A DNA stretch of 44,512 nucleotides from Planctomyces sp. SH-PL62 (GTDB taxonomy: Bacteria > Planctomycetota > Planctomycetia > Planctomycetales > Planctomycetaceae): assembly GCA_945893045.1 (NCBI GenBank), contig CAMDEA010000059.1, positions 1 through 44,512 of the forward strand, given 5' to 3'. The notes under the pieces are model-generated. The model did not search any database. It was not told where the DNA came from and was given only the letters and a program-made list of their open reading frames with translations. Within the stretch, counting starts at the first letter, position 1; the number at the start of each line of letters is the position of its first letter. This document shows positions 16,751-26,133 of this stretch, piece after piece. Position numbers and translations under genes: made by a program.

Positions 16751-17482
16751 ATGGCCCGCAAGAGTTGGACAGTGGGGCTGTCGGAAGTGCCATTCGAACC
16801 TGTCCCCATTTCAAGCCTTTCGCAGCCTGCAACCCGACATGGTCGAGAACTCGAACGGCGCATCACCAAACGTTTTCCGGACGCGAATCTGTGCCAAGTC
16901 GCGGTCGAACTGACCACGATGGCACGCGAAGCCGCCGACCGAGCGCAACACATCAGCCGTCCGAACATTCCCCTGCGTGTCGCGCAGTGGTTATTGGTTG
17001 GGTGCGGCCTCACGCTGGTGACTTGATTCGTGCGGAAAGTCGAGCGGAGTAAAGATCTCTTCAACTTGGTCGATTTCGCTCAAACGATGGACGGCCTGAT
17101 TTCGTGCCTCGCTGCGATTGGCGCGGGCAGCCTGTTTATGTTCTCCTGAGAATTGCGGCTCAAGCGACGCCAAGCACTCAACGCGCTGCACGAGTTGCGG
17201 TCGATGGCGCACATTGTCGATATGCACCAACTCACCAAAGATCCGGAACCGCTGCTGCTGGACGGCCCCTCCACGCCCTCGTCCCCCGAACGCAAGCTGA
17301 CACCGTTCGAGCTGGGCCGCTATCTCGATTACTCCAGCGAAATGCTGTCGATGATCAGCAAGACCGCAGCGATCCGTGAAATCTGTGTCATCCGTGTGCT
17401 GTTCCTTGAGTGGACGGTCTCGCGAGAAAAAGGTCACCCAGATGACACGGATGGTGCGGCAAGCTCCTTCTCTAGCGATTGA
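16751..17482 (+). pseudogene. Broken membrane protein gene downstream of glgA (two in-frame TGA)
   Basis: One reading frame runs through the whole stretch but is cut by TGA at 17024-17026 and 17147-17149. Across both stops the translation stays protein-like: ELERRITKRFPDANLCQVAV and HISRPNIPLRVAQWLLVG, then KVERSKDLFNLVDFAQ and LISCLAAIGAGSLFMFS, then [20 protein letters not shown] and [20 protein letters not shown]. It looks like a two-transmembrane protein with cytoplasmic flanks. The last ~33 codons (from ~17377) are encoded by an inverted repeat, so the original C-terminus is probably lost too. The start overlaps the glgA end. The 17153 TTG could start a shorter protein. Function unknown. 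Confidence 0.65.
17381..17454. repeat. Class II inverted repeat (ATCYGTGTC family) at a convergent junction
   Basis: The left arm has ATCTGTGTC-ATCCGTGTG (17381-17398), two 9 bp tandem units. The right arm (17439-17454) is the inverse, CAGATGACACGGATGG. It lies between the broken gene and the FHA phosphatase, and its arms code for the last residues of both reading frames. Confidence 0.8.
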
Positions 17483-19518
17483 TCAATTCCCACGCGAGCA
17501 CAGGCGACGAGACATAAGTCATCTCTGAGTTTTGCGATCCCCATGAAGCAGTGAATGTCGCTGGTGATGCTGGCCAGCAGTTCGTCAGGATTTTGATGAG
17601 TAGCAGCCAGGCAAGTCGCGAGCCTCGGCAGCCCGTAAATCTTCTGTGCAGGGTCCATCGCCTCGGTCACTCCGTCCGTGAAGAGCAGCAGTGTTTCGCC
17701 GGATTGAAACGGAACCGAGATCGACTCGTAACTGCTGTCGGAAGCAATGCCGACAGGCAATCCGACGGCAGCTTGCCCCAACGGCTCGACGGTTCCATTC
17801 GCACGGCGAAGTAGCGGACTGAGATGACCCGCGTTGACCAGAGTTAATGTGTGCGATGCCGCGTCAATTTCGGCGAAGACTACCGTCGCAAAGCGTTGAC
17901 CTCCCATGCTAGAGCACGCCTCGCGGTTCACCACCGCCATCGCTTCGGTCAAAGTCATTCCGGCAGACATTGCGACGCGACTCGCGGCCAGCAATTGCGC
18001 CATCAACAGCGCTGCGGGAATCCCCTTTCCGGCAACGTCACCAACAATGACAACGACTCGCTCGGGACAGGATGTCGCAAAGTCCAAAAAATATCCTGCC
18101 ACAGAGTTCGCAAACTCAAAGTGTTCGGCGAACTCGTATCCGTTGAGTGACGGTCGCACGTTTGGAAATAGGTTTTGTTGCACACTCCGCGCAGCTTCCA
18201 ATTCTTGGAGAAGCCGTTCGTTTGCAATCGCTTCCGACTGAAGCCGCATGTTCTCGACAGCGAGCGCAAAAGCCGAAGCGGCGCATTGCAAGAACTCGGT
18301 ATCGATGGTCCGGGTGGCCTGACGACCAACACCCAATTGGATGACACCAAGCGGCTTTTTTCTGGAATCCCACAGCGGAACGGAAATGAACTGGATGCCA
18401 TCGACGACGGCCTTGGTTGCAAGGCCGTGCGAACGGAGTATCTCCGACAACCAAGAGTCATTAATCCAGTCTGGAACGCAGTTGTTTTGGCCGGAGGGAT
18501 GCGATGCGGTCAAACGTAGCTCGTAAGTTCCGGGAGTGAATATGAAGAGTCGAGTGGAATCACATTCTGGAATGCCCGATACCAAGGCCTCCAAAGCCGG
18601 CGCAAATCCGAGGTGAGAAACGCTGAGGATTTTCTGTAACGCCGACTGTCGTTTGTCGGCGGGTACTTCAGACACGTTCGACGAAAAGCCGACGATGGTC
18701 GAACTGCTGATGATTGCCGCCACGTCACCGGAATCAGACGTCGAAACAGGAGAGGCAATCGTTCCCAGGTCCGCGTTATTGCCAACATACAGGATGTGAT
18801 GGTTTTCCTGGGTGAAACCCAATCCTCGAAGCCGGTGGAGGTCTTCTTCCGAAAGCAGTTGCACATCGAGGACGCAAAACGCCGCAGCCTCTTCACTCTT
18901 GAGGGTCTGAGTGATTTGCTCGGGATGAAAAGTGTCGGGATCGAAATGAAGCTCAAACGCCTGGGCAATGCGATCCCATGCCGTAGGCAGGAAACGGTCA
19001 AGGTCAAAGACCTTATCGGGCCCAACTCCCGCCGATAATTCCAGCACAATCACTCGGCGAAATTTACTTGCTAACTGTTTCGACAAAGACGATTCAGCGT
19101 CACGAAGTTCGGTCTGCAACATCCGGCAGTGCAGTCCTTGAAAGTTGATATGTTGTTCGGCTAGCAAATCGGGGATCGAACTGATGATTTCCCGAGCGCG
19201 GGTCACGGCCAATTCATCATCGTGCAACACCAACTGAAAGACTGTCCGGCCGATCCGAAATTGTTCACCAGCCTTAATAACAAAATCGGACGTGTCCAAG
19301 TCTTGGAAATAAATTGGATTGCGTGACGCTTCCAACCGGCGTACATGTAGTTGCGAATCGATCAGTTGCAGTTCGGCATGTTCGCGGGAAATCAGCGCGT
19401 CCCACGGCACGGCCCAACCACTTCGGGGCGCGCGTCCCAATCGAATGAACTCGCCCGTTGGAATCGGACGACGCCAGCGTTGCATCGGCTCAGGTCCGCA
19501 AACAACGAGTTCTGCCAT
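17434..19518 (-). CDS. FHA-GAF-SpoIIE (PP2C) phosphatase
   Basis: The protein has 694 residues from ATG 19518. An N-terminal FHA domain (~20-110; [18 protein letters not shown]) should bind phosphothreonine. A middle region (~150-285) has no clear family. A GAF-like sensor lies at ~290-430 ([20 protein letters not shown]), then a helix rich in Glu/Arg, then a SpoIIE/PP2C domain (~450-685) with [37 protein letters not shown] and LRDDLCLVA, supplying the metal-binding Asp residues. It should dephosphorylate Ser/Thr-phosphorylated partners. It follows the TIR-ATPase gene by 45 bases on the same strand, so the two may act together. Its last residues (APSVSSG) are encoded by an arm of the repeat at 17381-17454. 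Confidence 0.88.
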   Translation of the reverse strand: MAELVVCGPEPMQRWRRPIPTGEFIRLGRAPRSGWAVPWDALISREHAELQLIDSQLHVRRLEASRNPIYFQDLDTSDFVIKAGEQFRIGRTVFQLVLHDDELAVTRAREIISSIPDLLAEQHINFQGLHCRMLQTELRDAESSLSKQLASKFRRVIVLELSAGVGPDKVFDLDRFLPTAWDRIAQAFELHFDPDTFHPEQITQTLKSEEAAAFCVLDVQLLSEEDLHRLRGLGFTQENHHILYVGNNADLGTIASPVSTSDSGDVAAIISSSTIVGFSSNVSEVPADKRQSALQKILSVSHLGFAPALEALVSGIPECDSTRLFIFTPGTYELRLTASHPSGQNNCVPDWINDSWLSEILRSHGLATKAVVDGIQFISVPLWDSRKKPLGVIQLGVGRQATRTIDTEFLQCAASAFALAVENMRLQSEAIANERLLQELEAARSVQQNLFPNVRPSLNGYEFAEHFEFANSVAGYFLDFATSCPERVVVIVGDVAGKGIPAALLMAQLLAASRVAMSAGMTLTEAMAVVNREACSSMGGQRFATVVFAEIDAASHTLTLVNAGHLSPLLRRANGTVEPLGQAAVGLPVGIASDSSYESISVPFQSGETLLLFTDGVTEAMDPAQKIYGLPRLATCLAATHQNPDELLASITSDIHCFMGIAKLRDDLCLVACARVGIDQSLEKELAAPSVSSG

Positions 19519-19563
19519 CGGAAATCGCTCGCTCTGAAGCAGGAAAGGGGTGAGTGGCAACTC

Positions 19564-21036
19564 TCAACGTGTGGGTCGAGTGCCAAAATACTCGGGACGT
19601 TGTCGCGATAGAGCATCGTGAGCTTGCAGAACATGCTCTTGGACAACGAGTGACGCCTTCTGCTGGCGCGCATTTTGAAAACTGAAACTCAGCAGGAACT
19701 GCATCTGGAACGGCATGCCGCGGGCTAAGTCCCACACGGTTTGCAGCGCATCCGCCGAGATGGGCAGATCGCTGGACTGTGATTGGTCGCCGTAATAATA
19801 CTGGGTGAGCAGCGTCACCAAGTCGCGTTGTGATTCGAACGGTCCAATCTGAATTTGATGACCGAAGAGTTCGTGCAACGGACGAAACGAATCCGGCATT
19901 TCTGGGCTGGCGGCATAAACGCTGGTCAGCGATGCGGAATTCAAGGCTTCTAGATTTCCTTCGAGAAGATCCACCGACAGCTTGGCTGGAAGATGATTCG
20001 CTTCGTCGTAAAAAACCACGTAATGGTCCCACCCACGATGGTGAATGATGTCGAGCAAGTCGTTGGCGAAGCCAACGAACTCATGCGGCAAGAAGGGCGA
20101 GGGAGTTTCCCCTTTGCGACTGTAAGTGCGATCGACCACTTGCCGGTTGATGTTCACAAACGTGTTGAACTCCGGGTCTCGCGCCAGTTCGGGACGGGCA
20201 TCGGCTGGCTGTGGGCGGCCGAGGTCCGCCGGTTTGATCTGGAAGATTTCACGGCACATCTCGCCGATCATGTTCAAGATCGTGTGTGCCAAAAATGTTT
20301 CAATCGTGAGTTCGCTACAGGCCTCTAAATTGACGATCCCGGAAAGAATGGTGTTGTCCGGTCGCTCCACGAGGCGCTTCTTCAGCCTTCTCATGAAGCT
20401 GCTTTTCCCGGATCGTCGGACGCCAACCAATAAGAAACTCTGATTCGCGCGAATGATGTCTTCGGCGTCATCCAGTTCCTGCTGTCGGCCAATAAAAAAC
20501 TCGGCTGGAACAATCCCACCGCAATGAAACTTCGGAAGTTTGACCGACACTGCTGGAACATTTTCCGGAGTGGGAGTGGACGGGGTTTCGAATGTTGCGG
20601 GAGGCGGCTCGCCCGATGTCACGGGCCAAGAATGTCCAAACGCGCCGGCCAAACGCCGCCGAGCGCGTTCCAGGTCTTCGCGGAAGTCGGCATATTCGAG
20701 TTTGATGAGCTTGAGATTGAACGCTTGCGGTTCGCAGTCCTGATACATGACGAGAATCACACGGCCCGAGCGATTCGACACCGCCCAATGGACTTCGGCT
20801 TGAACCCATTCTGATGCGGCGGAATTGGGGGACATCACCAGCAAAAAGAAGTCGCACGCTTCCAGCCCGCGCAACAGTTTTCGCTCCCATTCATCACGCA
20901 CCTGAATGTCGTCGCGGGAATACCAAGTTGAGAGTCCCAACTCCTGAAGGAATGGGATGACGTCACGCTCGACGAAGTCACGATCACGGCTGGCGTGGCT
21001 GACGAAGACCGAAGATTGAGGTGGGACGAGCGACAT
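19564..21036 (-). CDS. TIR domain P-loop ATPase
   Basis: The protein has 490 residues from ATG 21036. The TIR domain (~8-140) begins SVFVSHASRDRDFVERD. The helix with SPNSAASEWVQAEVHWA places Glu81 where NAD-cleaving TIR domains have their catalytic Glu. A Pro-rich linker (~141-170) leads to an AAA/STAND-like ATPase: FIGRQQELDDAEDI, Walker A GVRRSGKSSF (205-214), Walker B HYVVFYDEANHLP (338-350). Fusions of this type are known in anti-phage immunity, where the ATPase senses or oligomerises and the TIR consumes NAD; that role is inference here. The ribosome-binding site is weak, and in-frame sequence continues upstream to 21432, overlapping the neighbouring gene, so the start is uncertain. The 209 bases before it show no clear promoter. 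Confidence 0.85.
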   Translation of the reverse strand: MSLVPPQSSVFVSHASRDRDFVERDVIPFLQELGLSTWYSRDDIQVRDEWERKLLRGLEACDFFLLVMSPNSAASEWVQAEVHWAVSNRSGRVILVMYQDCEPQAFNLKLIKLEYADFREDLERARRRLAGAFGHSWPVTSGEPPPATFETPSTPTPENVPAVSVKLPKFHCGGIVPAEFFIGRQQELDDAEDIIRANQSFLLVGVRRSGKSSFMRRLKKRLVERPDNTILSGIVNLEACSELTIETFLAHTILNMIGEMCREIFQIKPADLGRPQPADARPELARDPEFNTFVNINRQVVDRTYSRKGETPSPFLPHEFVGFANDLLDIIHHRGWDHYVVFYDEANHLPAKLSVDLLEGNLEALNSASLTSVYAASPEMPDSFRPLHELFGHQIQIGPFESQRDLVTLLTQYYYGDQSQSSDLPISADALQTVWDLARGMPFQMQFLLSFSFQNARQQKASLVVQEHVLQAHDALSRQRPEYFGTRPTR

Positions 21037-21245
21037 CTGGCGTTTGCTTCCGATCTGCGGGCATGTCTGGCCGCAAAGATTGCTGGGGCGGAGGCACAGC
21101 AGCATATCGTCGTCGAATTGGTGGTCTACCAAGATTTCGTGATTCTGTTGCCGAGGACGCCGCGACGTGGGAATGGTCAAGTTGGTCCGCCAGAGAACTG
21201 CGGTGAACTTGTTGGCTTTCAACTCCGACAGTGCGAATGTTGCGT

Positions 21246-23633
21246 TTACTTTCCGGCTCCTGCGTTTCGCCACCAGCGGAGTTCGTTGGCTCCGCGTTCG
21301 GCGCAGGCGACGATGTCCAGGCGGCCGTCTTTGTCGAGGTCGGCGAGGATCACGGTGACGGCGTTCGACCAGTTCTGTTTGATTGCGTGTTGCTTCCAAC
21401 CGGTCTTGGGGTCGCCTGTGTTCTCGAACCACACGAGTTGTCCGGTGGGACTCCAGGCGGTCGCGACGACGTCTTGGTCACCGTCGCCGTCGAGGTCTCC
21501 GGCGACCGCCTCGAAGCCTTGAGCGAAGCCGCCGGCGATGAGGTGCTTCTTCCATTCGGTGCCGAGACCCGGCTGGCCGACGTTTTCGTACCAGGCGACT
21601 TGATGTGAGTCGGGTGAGTTCGCTGCGACGGGAGCCACGAGACCGAACGCCATCAGCACGTCGAGATCGCCGTCGCCGTCGATGTCGGTGGGATGCCCGT
21701 GAGTCGGCGCGATTGTTTTGTCGTCGATGATCGTTTTCTTCCAAGGCTCGGTGGCCGGCTTGCCGGAGTTCGCGAACCAGACGATTTGATTCCCGGTGCG
21801 CGACGTGCCCAGCAGGTCGGGTTTGCCGTCGCGATTGAAGTCGGCGACGGCGATAGTGCGCGTCTCGCCGATCATGCCTTCGATTTCGTGCCGCAGCCAT
21901 TTGTCGCCATTGCCGGGAGTGCCGACGTTCTCGAACCAGTCGAAGCGATTGCCGAACCGCCAGCTTGAGGCGGCGACATCGAGATCGCCATCAGCATCGA
22001 AGTCCGCCAGTGCGACGTCGTACGCGCCCGGCACTTCTTTCGGCGCGGCGACGCGATGCAGCTTCCACGGTTGAGCGATCGTCTCCTTGCCAGGATTCTC
22101 GAACCAGCGGATGTCCCACTTCAGGTTGTCTACGATCACGACATCGGGGCGTCCGTCGCGGTTGATGTCGCCGATCGCATGACGTTCGAGCCGAATCGGC
22201 TGATCCTCTTGTCCCGCGTACTTCTGGATGAACGAGTGCTGGAAGCTCCCCTGGCCGTCATTCAGCAGCAGATACAGATTGCTGTTCGGCTCGGCGTCGG
22301 AACTGGTCAGATCGAGGTCGCCGTCACCATCGAGATCGAACGCCGCGCAGGCATACGAGTACGTGTAGTTGCCGAGCAGTCGTTGCTCGGTCAGCTTGAG
22401 CGGCCCGGCCTGTCGATTGGGACTCTGTCCCGATCCCTGTGGCTGAAGACTCTGACCCGATCCGCTCGCATCGGAGACCGAAGCAACAGGCTCCCCTTGC
22501 GGATCGAGCAACGTCGCGATGACCTGCACGTAAACGCGATGTCCGAAATCGTTCGGATGATTCACGCCGTTGCCGGTTTGATCCCAATCCTGTTTGAGTT
22601 CCAGAAAGCCGGCCCAGATCGACGTCAGGTCCGCGAGTGCGACGCCCGGCGCGCAGAGTTCTTTCAAGGCGTCGCGATACTCCGGAAAGGCTTCATGCTT
22701 GAGCCGCACCCAGTCGCGATTGCCCAGCATCGACGCGACGAGGATGAACTCGCAGTCGGGGAGTTTCTCGCGAATCGCGGCGATCATCTTTTTCGTATTG
22801 GCTTGATAGTCCTTCGCCGGCCGTCCGGCCGAGTCGTTCATTCCGAACGCGAGGATCACGAGATTCGGCTGCCCCTCGACCACCTTGTCGATCTGCGTCA
22901 GTCCCCAGGCGGTGTCGGTTCCACCAACGGCGAGGTTTTTCATCTCGACTTTGCTCATGAATCGCGCTTCCAAATGCCGCAGCAGCAATTCCGGATACGC
23001 CGGCTGATACGGAGCCGCGTCGTACAGCGCCGACGCATTCGCTCCCGCCGAGATGCTGTCACCCAGCGTGACGATTGACAGCGCTTGCCGGTTGAGCAGC
23101 TTGAACACCGAACGCGGCAACGCCTGCGCGTCGAACTTGGGCATGGGGGACTTCCACAAATCCGGCGCGTGCCGGTAGGTGATGCAGGTCTGCATCTCGG
23201 CGTATTCGAGCCGCCCGCCGAAGAAGATCTCGCCGTTGCCGTCGCGATGCGTCAACTCATACTTCTGCGACTTCGCCGGTCGTCGCAACTCTTGGGGCGT
23301 GCGCGACGGAATGCGCGAGCCAACCGGCAGCACGATCTCGCGCGACTCCGGCTTCCACACGAAATCTTTGCCGTGCTCATAGGTCACATCGCCGACGGAG
23401 TTGCGAACGGCCAACACCTCACGCGCGGGAAACAACACCGAGGCTCGCGATTCGCCCGTCTTGTCATCTTTGATGAACAACACCGACTCGCCGGCGACGA
23501 CCTCGCCTTGCCAGAACGGCCGCAAAAGTTCCGGCGCGTAGTTCCACGTTGGCTTCGCCGGCTCATCCGAGACGAGAGGGTTGAACGATGTGACCGCGAG
23601 GGCCAGGAGGCCGATGAAAGTGGTCCGCAACAT
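21246..23633 (-). CDS. Exported SGNH/GDSL hydrolase with FG-GAP repeats
   Basis: The protein has 795 residues. A signal peptide (MLRTTFIGLLALAVTS) is followed by a beta-rich region (~25-165), then an SGNH hydrolase domain (~185-375) with VTLGDSISAG (Ser193), AVGGTDTAWG, AFGMNDSAG (Asn266) and NHPNDFGH, the four blocks of the family. It should cleave an ester, perhaps an acetyl group on a polysaccharide. A short Ser/Gly/Gln linker (~388-408) leads to seven or so FG-GAP/VCBS repeats with Ca-binding DxDGDGxxD loops (DLDGDGDLDL, DFDADGDLDV, DIDGDGDLDV, DLDGDGDQDV), forming a beta-propeller. ATG 23633 has GGAGGAG upstream. The promoter-like module is ~60 bases before the start. Confidence 0.9.
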   Translation of the reverse strand: MLRTTFIGLLALAVTSFNPLVSDEPAKPTWNYAPELLRPFWQGEVVAGESVLFIKDDKTGESRASVLFPAREVLAVRNSVGDVTYEHGKDFVWKPESREIVLPVGSRIPSRTPQELRRPAKSQKYELTHRDGNGEIFFGGRLEYAEMQTCITYRHAPDLWKSPMPKFDAQALPRSVFKLLNRQALSIVTLGDSISAGANASALYDAAPYQPAYPELLLRHLEARFMSKVEMKNLAVGGTDTAWGLTQIDKVVEGQPNLVILAFGMNDSAGRPAKDYQANTKKMIAAIREKLPDCEFILVASMLGNRDWVRLKHEAFPEYRDALKELCAPGVALADLTSIWAGFLELKQDWDQTGNGVNHPNDFGHRVYVQVIATLLDPQGEPVASVSDASGSGQSLQPQGSGQSPNRQAGPLKLTEQRLLGNYTYSYACAAFDLDGDGDLDLTSSDAEPNSNLYLLLNDGQGSFQHSFIQKYAGQEDQPIRLERHAIGDINRDGRPDVVIVDNLKWDIRWFENPGKETIAQPWKLHRVAAPKEVPGAYDVALADFDADGDLDVAASSWRFGNRFDWFENVGTPGNGDKWLRHEIEGMIGETRTIAVADFNRDGKPDLLGTSRTGNQIVWFANSGKPATEPWKKTIIDDKTIAPTHGHPTDIDGDGDLDVLMAFGLVAPVAANSPDSHQVAWYENVGQPGLGTEWKKHLIAGGFAQGFEAVAGDLDGDGDQDVVATAWSPTGQLVWFENTGDPKTGWKQHAIKQNWSNAVTVILADLDKDGRLDIVACAERGANELRWWRNAGAGK

Positions 23634-23690
23634 GAGTGCTCCTCCGCGGGTGCATGGGCGAGTCGAATGGGGTTCGAGCGAATGAAACCC

Positions 23691-23742
23691 ACTATAGCTG
23701 GCTCGGCCATCCCTGAGACATTCAGGCGAGCGGGGCGACTAC
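23691..23742 (-). promoter_or_regulatory. Conserved promoter-like module, copy 2, with GTAG at its upstream end
   Basis: On the minus strand GTAG (23742-23739) is followed by CGCCCCGCTCGCCTG (23737-23723), TGTCTCA, GGCCG and TATAGT (23696-23691). It precedes the SGNH/FG-GAP gene by ~58 bases. GTAG provides the TAG stop of the upstream adenylation-domain gene. Confidence 0.55.
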
Positions 23743-24833
23743 ACCGGCAAGAGGGCTGGCTGCGGCTCGGCCACCAGGAACCGTTCGACTTCCGGGAGGC
23801 TCGTGACGACCGAGAACTGGCCTCCAAATTTGGCATCAGTGCCGGCGATGCGAGCGAACTGTGTCAGCGGCAACTGCTGCGTCAATTGGTGCAGCACACT
23901 CGCCGACAGTGCCCGGCCGGACCACAGCAGGTGTTTCAGGGACGGCAGGTCTCCATCACGGATTTCGGAACTCTGAATCACTTCGGACAGCGAGCCGTGG
24001 TTGGTGAGCCATTCGGTGAGTTCGTGCGCGCGGACGAATCGCGTGAGTTGCCGTGGCTGTCCCAACAGATCCGGCGGGAGGATGTGGAGTTCGGCACCAG
24101 CCGCGAGCGATGCCAAGGCTTCGGCAACCGCCAGCGGCGAATGCAGCGGCAGACCGGCCACGCGATCAAATTCCGTGAGTCGCAGCCGTTGTCGCGCGGC
24201 CAGGAAGGCCAAGACCTCCGCATGGGAAACGACGGTGGGCCGGTGCGGCGCAGAGACTAGGGCCTTGAACACCGGCAGGCTCGCGGGGTCGTTGACGCCA
24301 CAGGCCAAGTCTCCACGACGGCAGAACAGCAAAGCGGGAGCGTGTGTCGTGGCCCCGCAAGCCGGAGCATCCGGAGACTCACGCAGGATGCACAAGCCGG
24401 TGAATTCCGTGGCAAAGTATTCCCCCTCGATCGGCAAGGCTTCGAGTGTCCCGACTCGAAACGGCAAGTAATCGTTGCAGAATAATTCGTCGAGCAAAGT
24501 TCGCGCGAAGCGTGCCGCCAGGATCATGGCCGGCCGGCAGTCATGGAGCAGTTCGATGACTTGTGCGGCTGGTGCCGTCACGTCGATCGGCACCGCGACA
24601 CAGCCGGCTTTCAAGATGCCGAGGATCGCCAACAGGGCGTTCGCCGAGTTCGGAATCAGCACCGCCACCCGGTCTCCGAATTGGCAGCCGTGTCCGCGCA
24701 GCGTGTGTGCCAGTTGATTCGACACCCGGTCGAGTTCGCCAAACGGAATCGTCTCGTCCTTCCAGCAGACAGCGATCCCGTCCGGACGAGTCGCGACCTG
24801 AGATGACCAGAGCTCCTGCAAAAGTTTCGGCAT
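23739..24833 (-). CDS. Degenerate, truncated AMP-binding (ANL) domain protein
   Basis: The protein has 364 residues and resembles the N-terminal domain of acyl-CoA/amino-acid adenylating enzymes: WSSQVATRPDGIAVCWKDET, FGELDRVSNQLAHTLRGHG, GDRVAVLIPNSANALLAILG, AGCVAVPIDVT. The nucleotide-binding loop SGTTGxPKG is absent; the place is taken by SAPHRPTVVSH, of which only the SH matches. The usual C-terminal ~150 residues with the catalytic Lys are also missing. It is therefore probably not a normal adenylating enzyme and may be a binding protein or a decaying gene. The final TAG is in the GTAG foot of the adjacent element. The GNAT gene lies 39 bases upstream on the same strand. Confidence 0.75.
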   Translation of the reverse strand: MPKLLQELWSSQVATRPDGIAVCWKDETIPFGELDRVSNQLAHTLRGHGCQFGDRVAVLIPNSANALLAILGILKAGCVAVPIDVTAPAAQVIELLHDCRPAMILAARFARTLLDELFCNDYLPFRVGTLEALPIEGEYFATEFTGLCILRESPDAPACGATTHAPALLFCRRGDLACGVNDPASLPVFKALVSAPHRPTVVSHAEVLAFLAARQRLRLTEFDRVAGLPLHSPLAVAEALASLAAGAELHILPPDLLGQPRQLTRFVRAHELTEWLTNHGSLSEVIQSSEIRDGDLPSLKHLLWSGRALSASVLHQLTQQLPLTQFARIAGTDAKFGGQFSVVTSLPEVERFLVAEPQPALLPV

Positions 24834-24851
24834 GATGTGTTCCTCTTGGGG

Positions 24852-24902
24852 CGCACGCGGCTCGCGTGCGTCTTATTGCTCCAGCACGCGAACCGCGTGC
24901 GT
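24852..24902. repeat. Class I double-hairpin element (GCACGCG family)
   Basis: Two inverse halves, 24852-24870 and 24884-24902, are each self-complementary (GCACGCG-n-CGCGTGC). It spans the stop of the GNAT gene and the gap before the AMP-binding gene; the last codons of the GNAT protein are inside it. No GTAG foot is seen. Confidence 0.8.
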
Positions 24903-26099
24903 GACTAGCTGAGATTGTTTGTGTTCCACGCGGATCGCTTCCGCCGTGTGAACGTCGAAGGACTTGTGCTCGTTCTCCGAACGCACTCGCGCCAGCGCCA
25001 ACGGTGACTTGATCCAAATCTGCAACGGACCTTCGCTCTCAAACAGAGAAAGAAAAACTCGGCCCGTCGCGAATGAATCGAGCAGTTCTCGATCCGGCGA
25101 ATGAATCAGCGTGTGCGTGCTGCGGCGGCGGAGGATGCAATTGCGGTCGTTCAACGTTTGCAGAAAGCGCGGGATGACCCGGCCGCTGACGGCGACCGCA
25201 CCACGCTCGGCGGCCTGGTGCAGCAGATGATCGAAGACCATGCCCACCGTGTTGGGCAACGCGACGATCTGCGACACGCGCACGATGCGTGAATTGGTCA
25301 TCTGCGAAATGTGCCAGCCGAGCGGTTCGCCGCGCGGCGACTTCACCAGCACCGCTTCACTGGGACCAGCGGCGTACATGAAGTCGAGCCGCGGCCAAAT
25401 CCAATCCAGCGTCTCGCGGTCGTAGACGGGACGGAGTTCGTCCAGCGCGCTGAAGTTCGGGAAGAGTTCCAAGAAGCGCTCCGGCGTCAGCGGCTCGGAT
25501 GAGACGTTGGGCGACGGTGCGAGTTGCGTGAGGCTGCGTGACGCTCTGCGGCAGACTTTGTCCGTGAGCGCGGCCAACGGCTGAGCCAAACCGGTCAACT
25601 TGCCGAATCGCCGCGTGCGCAGCAGCGAGAGCGAGAACTGCGCGGGATGCAACACTTTGACCCACGTCAGTCCGTACCACGACGCGACCGAGCCACCCAA
25701 GCCTGTCCAAATTTTGCGAGACGTCTCGTTGGCGATGTCTGAAAACAACAAGTCCTGTGGCCCAGCCATCAGCTTCTTGAGCAACTTCACTCCCAGCATC
25801 TGAGAACGATGCACCGGGTCGACGAACAGTTCGCAAGCGACTGCCGCACGGATCGGCCGGCCGCGAAATTCCATGCAGCGAGTGATCCGTCCAATCATGC
25901 CGGTCAGCCGGCCGTCGTCGCCGACGCTGACCAGTCCCGGCAGATCCGGGTCCGCGTGCGGCGTCTTCACAAACAATCTCGGCAGCAAGTTTTCGACGAC
26001 CGCGCGCAAGTGCGGCGACGGTTCTGCGTGCGTGCCTTGTTCGGACGCCAGCAAGCGTGGAATCTGGGGAACGTCGTCGATCGTCAGTGCGCGAATCAT
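24873..26099 (-). CDS. Large GNAT-family acetyltransferase-like protein
   Basis: The protein has 408 residues. The first ~150 fit a GNAT fold: MIRALTIDDVPQIPRLL, a beta-bulge strand VACELFVDPVHRSQMLGVKL with the CoA-binding turn (Q/RxxGxG-like but here RSQMLGV, so degenerate), and FSDIANETSRKIWTGLGG. The later half (~215-400) looks like a second, divergent GNAT-like unit. The substrate is unknown. It is followed by the AMP-binding protein on the same strand, a pairing that suggests shared acyl chemistry, but both members look weakened at their active sites. The C-terminal residues are encoded by an arm of the palindrome at 24852-24902. Confidence 0.7.
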   Translation of the reverse strand: MIRALTIDDVPQIPRLLASEQGTHAEPSPHLRAVVENLLPRLFVKTPHADPDLPGLVSVGDDGRLTGMIGRITRCMEFRGRPIRAAVACELFVDPVHRSQMLGVKLLKKLMAGPQDLLFSDIANETSRKIWTGLGGSVASWYGLTWVKVLHPAQFSLSLLRTRRFGKLTGLAQPLAALTDKVCRRASRSLTQLAPSPNVSSEPLTPERFLELFPNFSALDELRPVYDRETLDWIWPRLDFMYAAGPSEAVLVKSPRGEPLGWHISQMTNSRIVRVSQIVALPNTVGMVFDHLLHQAAERGAVAVSGRVIPRFLQTLNDRNCILRRRSTHTLIHSPDRELLDSFATGRVFLSLFESEGPLQIWIKSPLALARVRSENEHKSFDVHTAEAIRVEHKQSQLVTHAVRVLEQ

Positions 26100-26133
26100 G
26101 CGGCCTCACTCGCGAAGGGATGTGCGAGCCTAA

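Noticed and set aside
17024..17149. TGA recoding (as Trp or selenocysteine) in the gene after glgA
   Set aside because: TGA is the ordinary stop of most genes here, no SECIS-like hairpin was seen, and the 3' end is also damaged; decay is simpler.
22056..24260. Two plus-strand frames (340 and 391 residues) over the SGNH and AMP-binding genes
   Set aside because: No recognisable domain; both are antisense to clear protein families.
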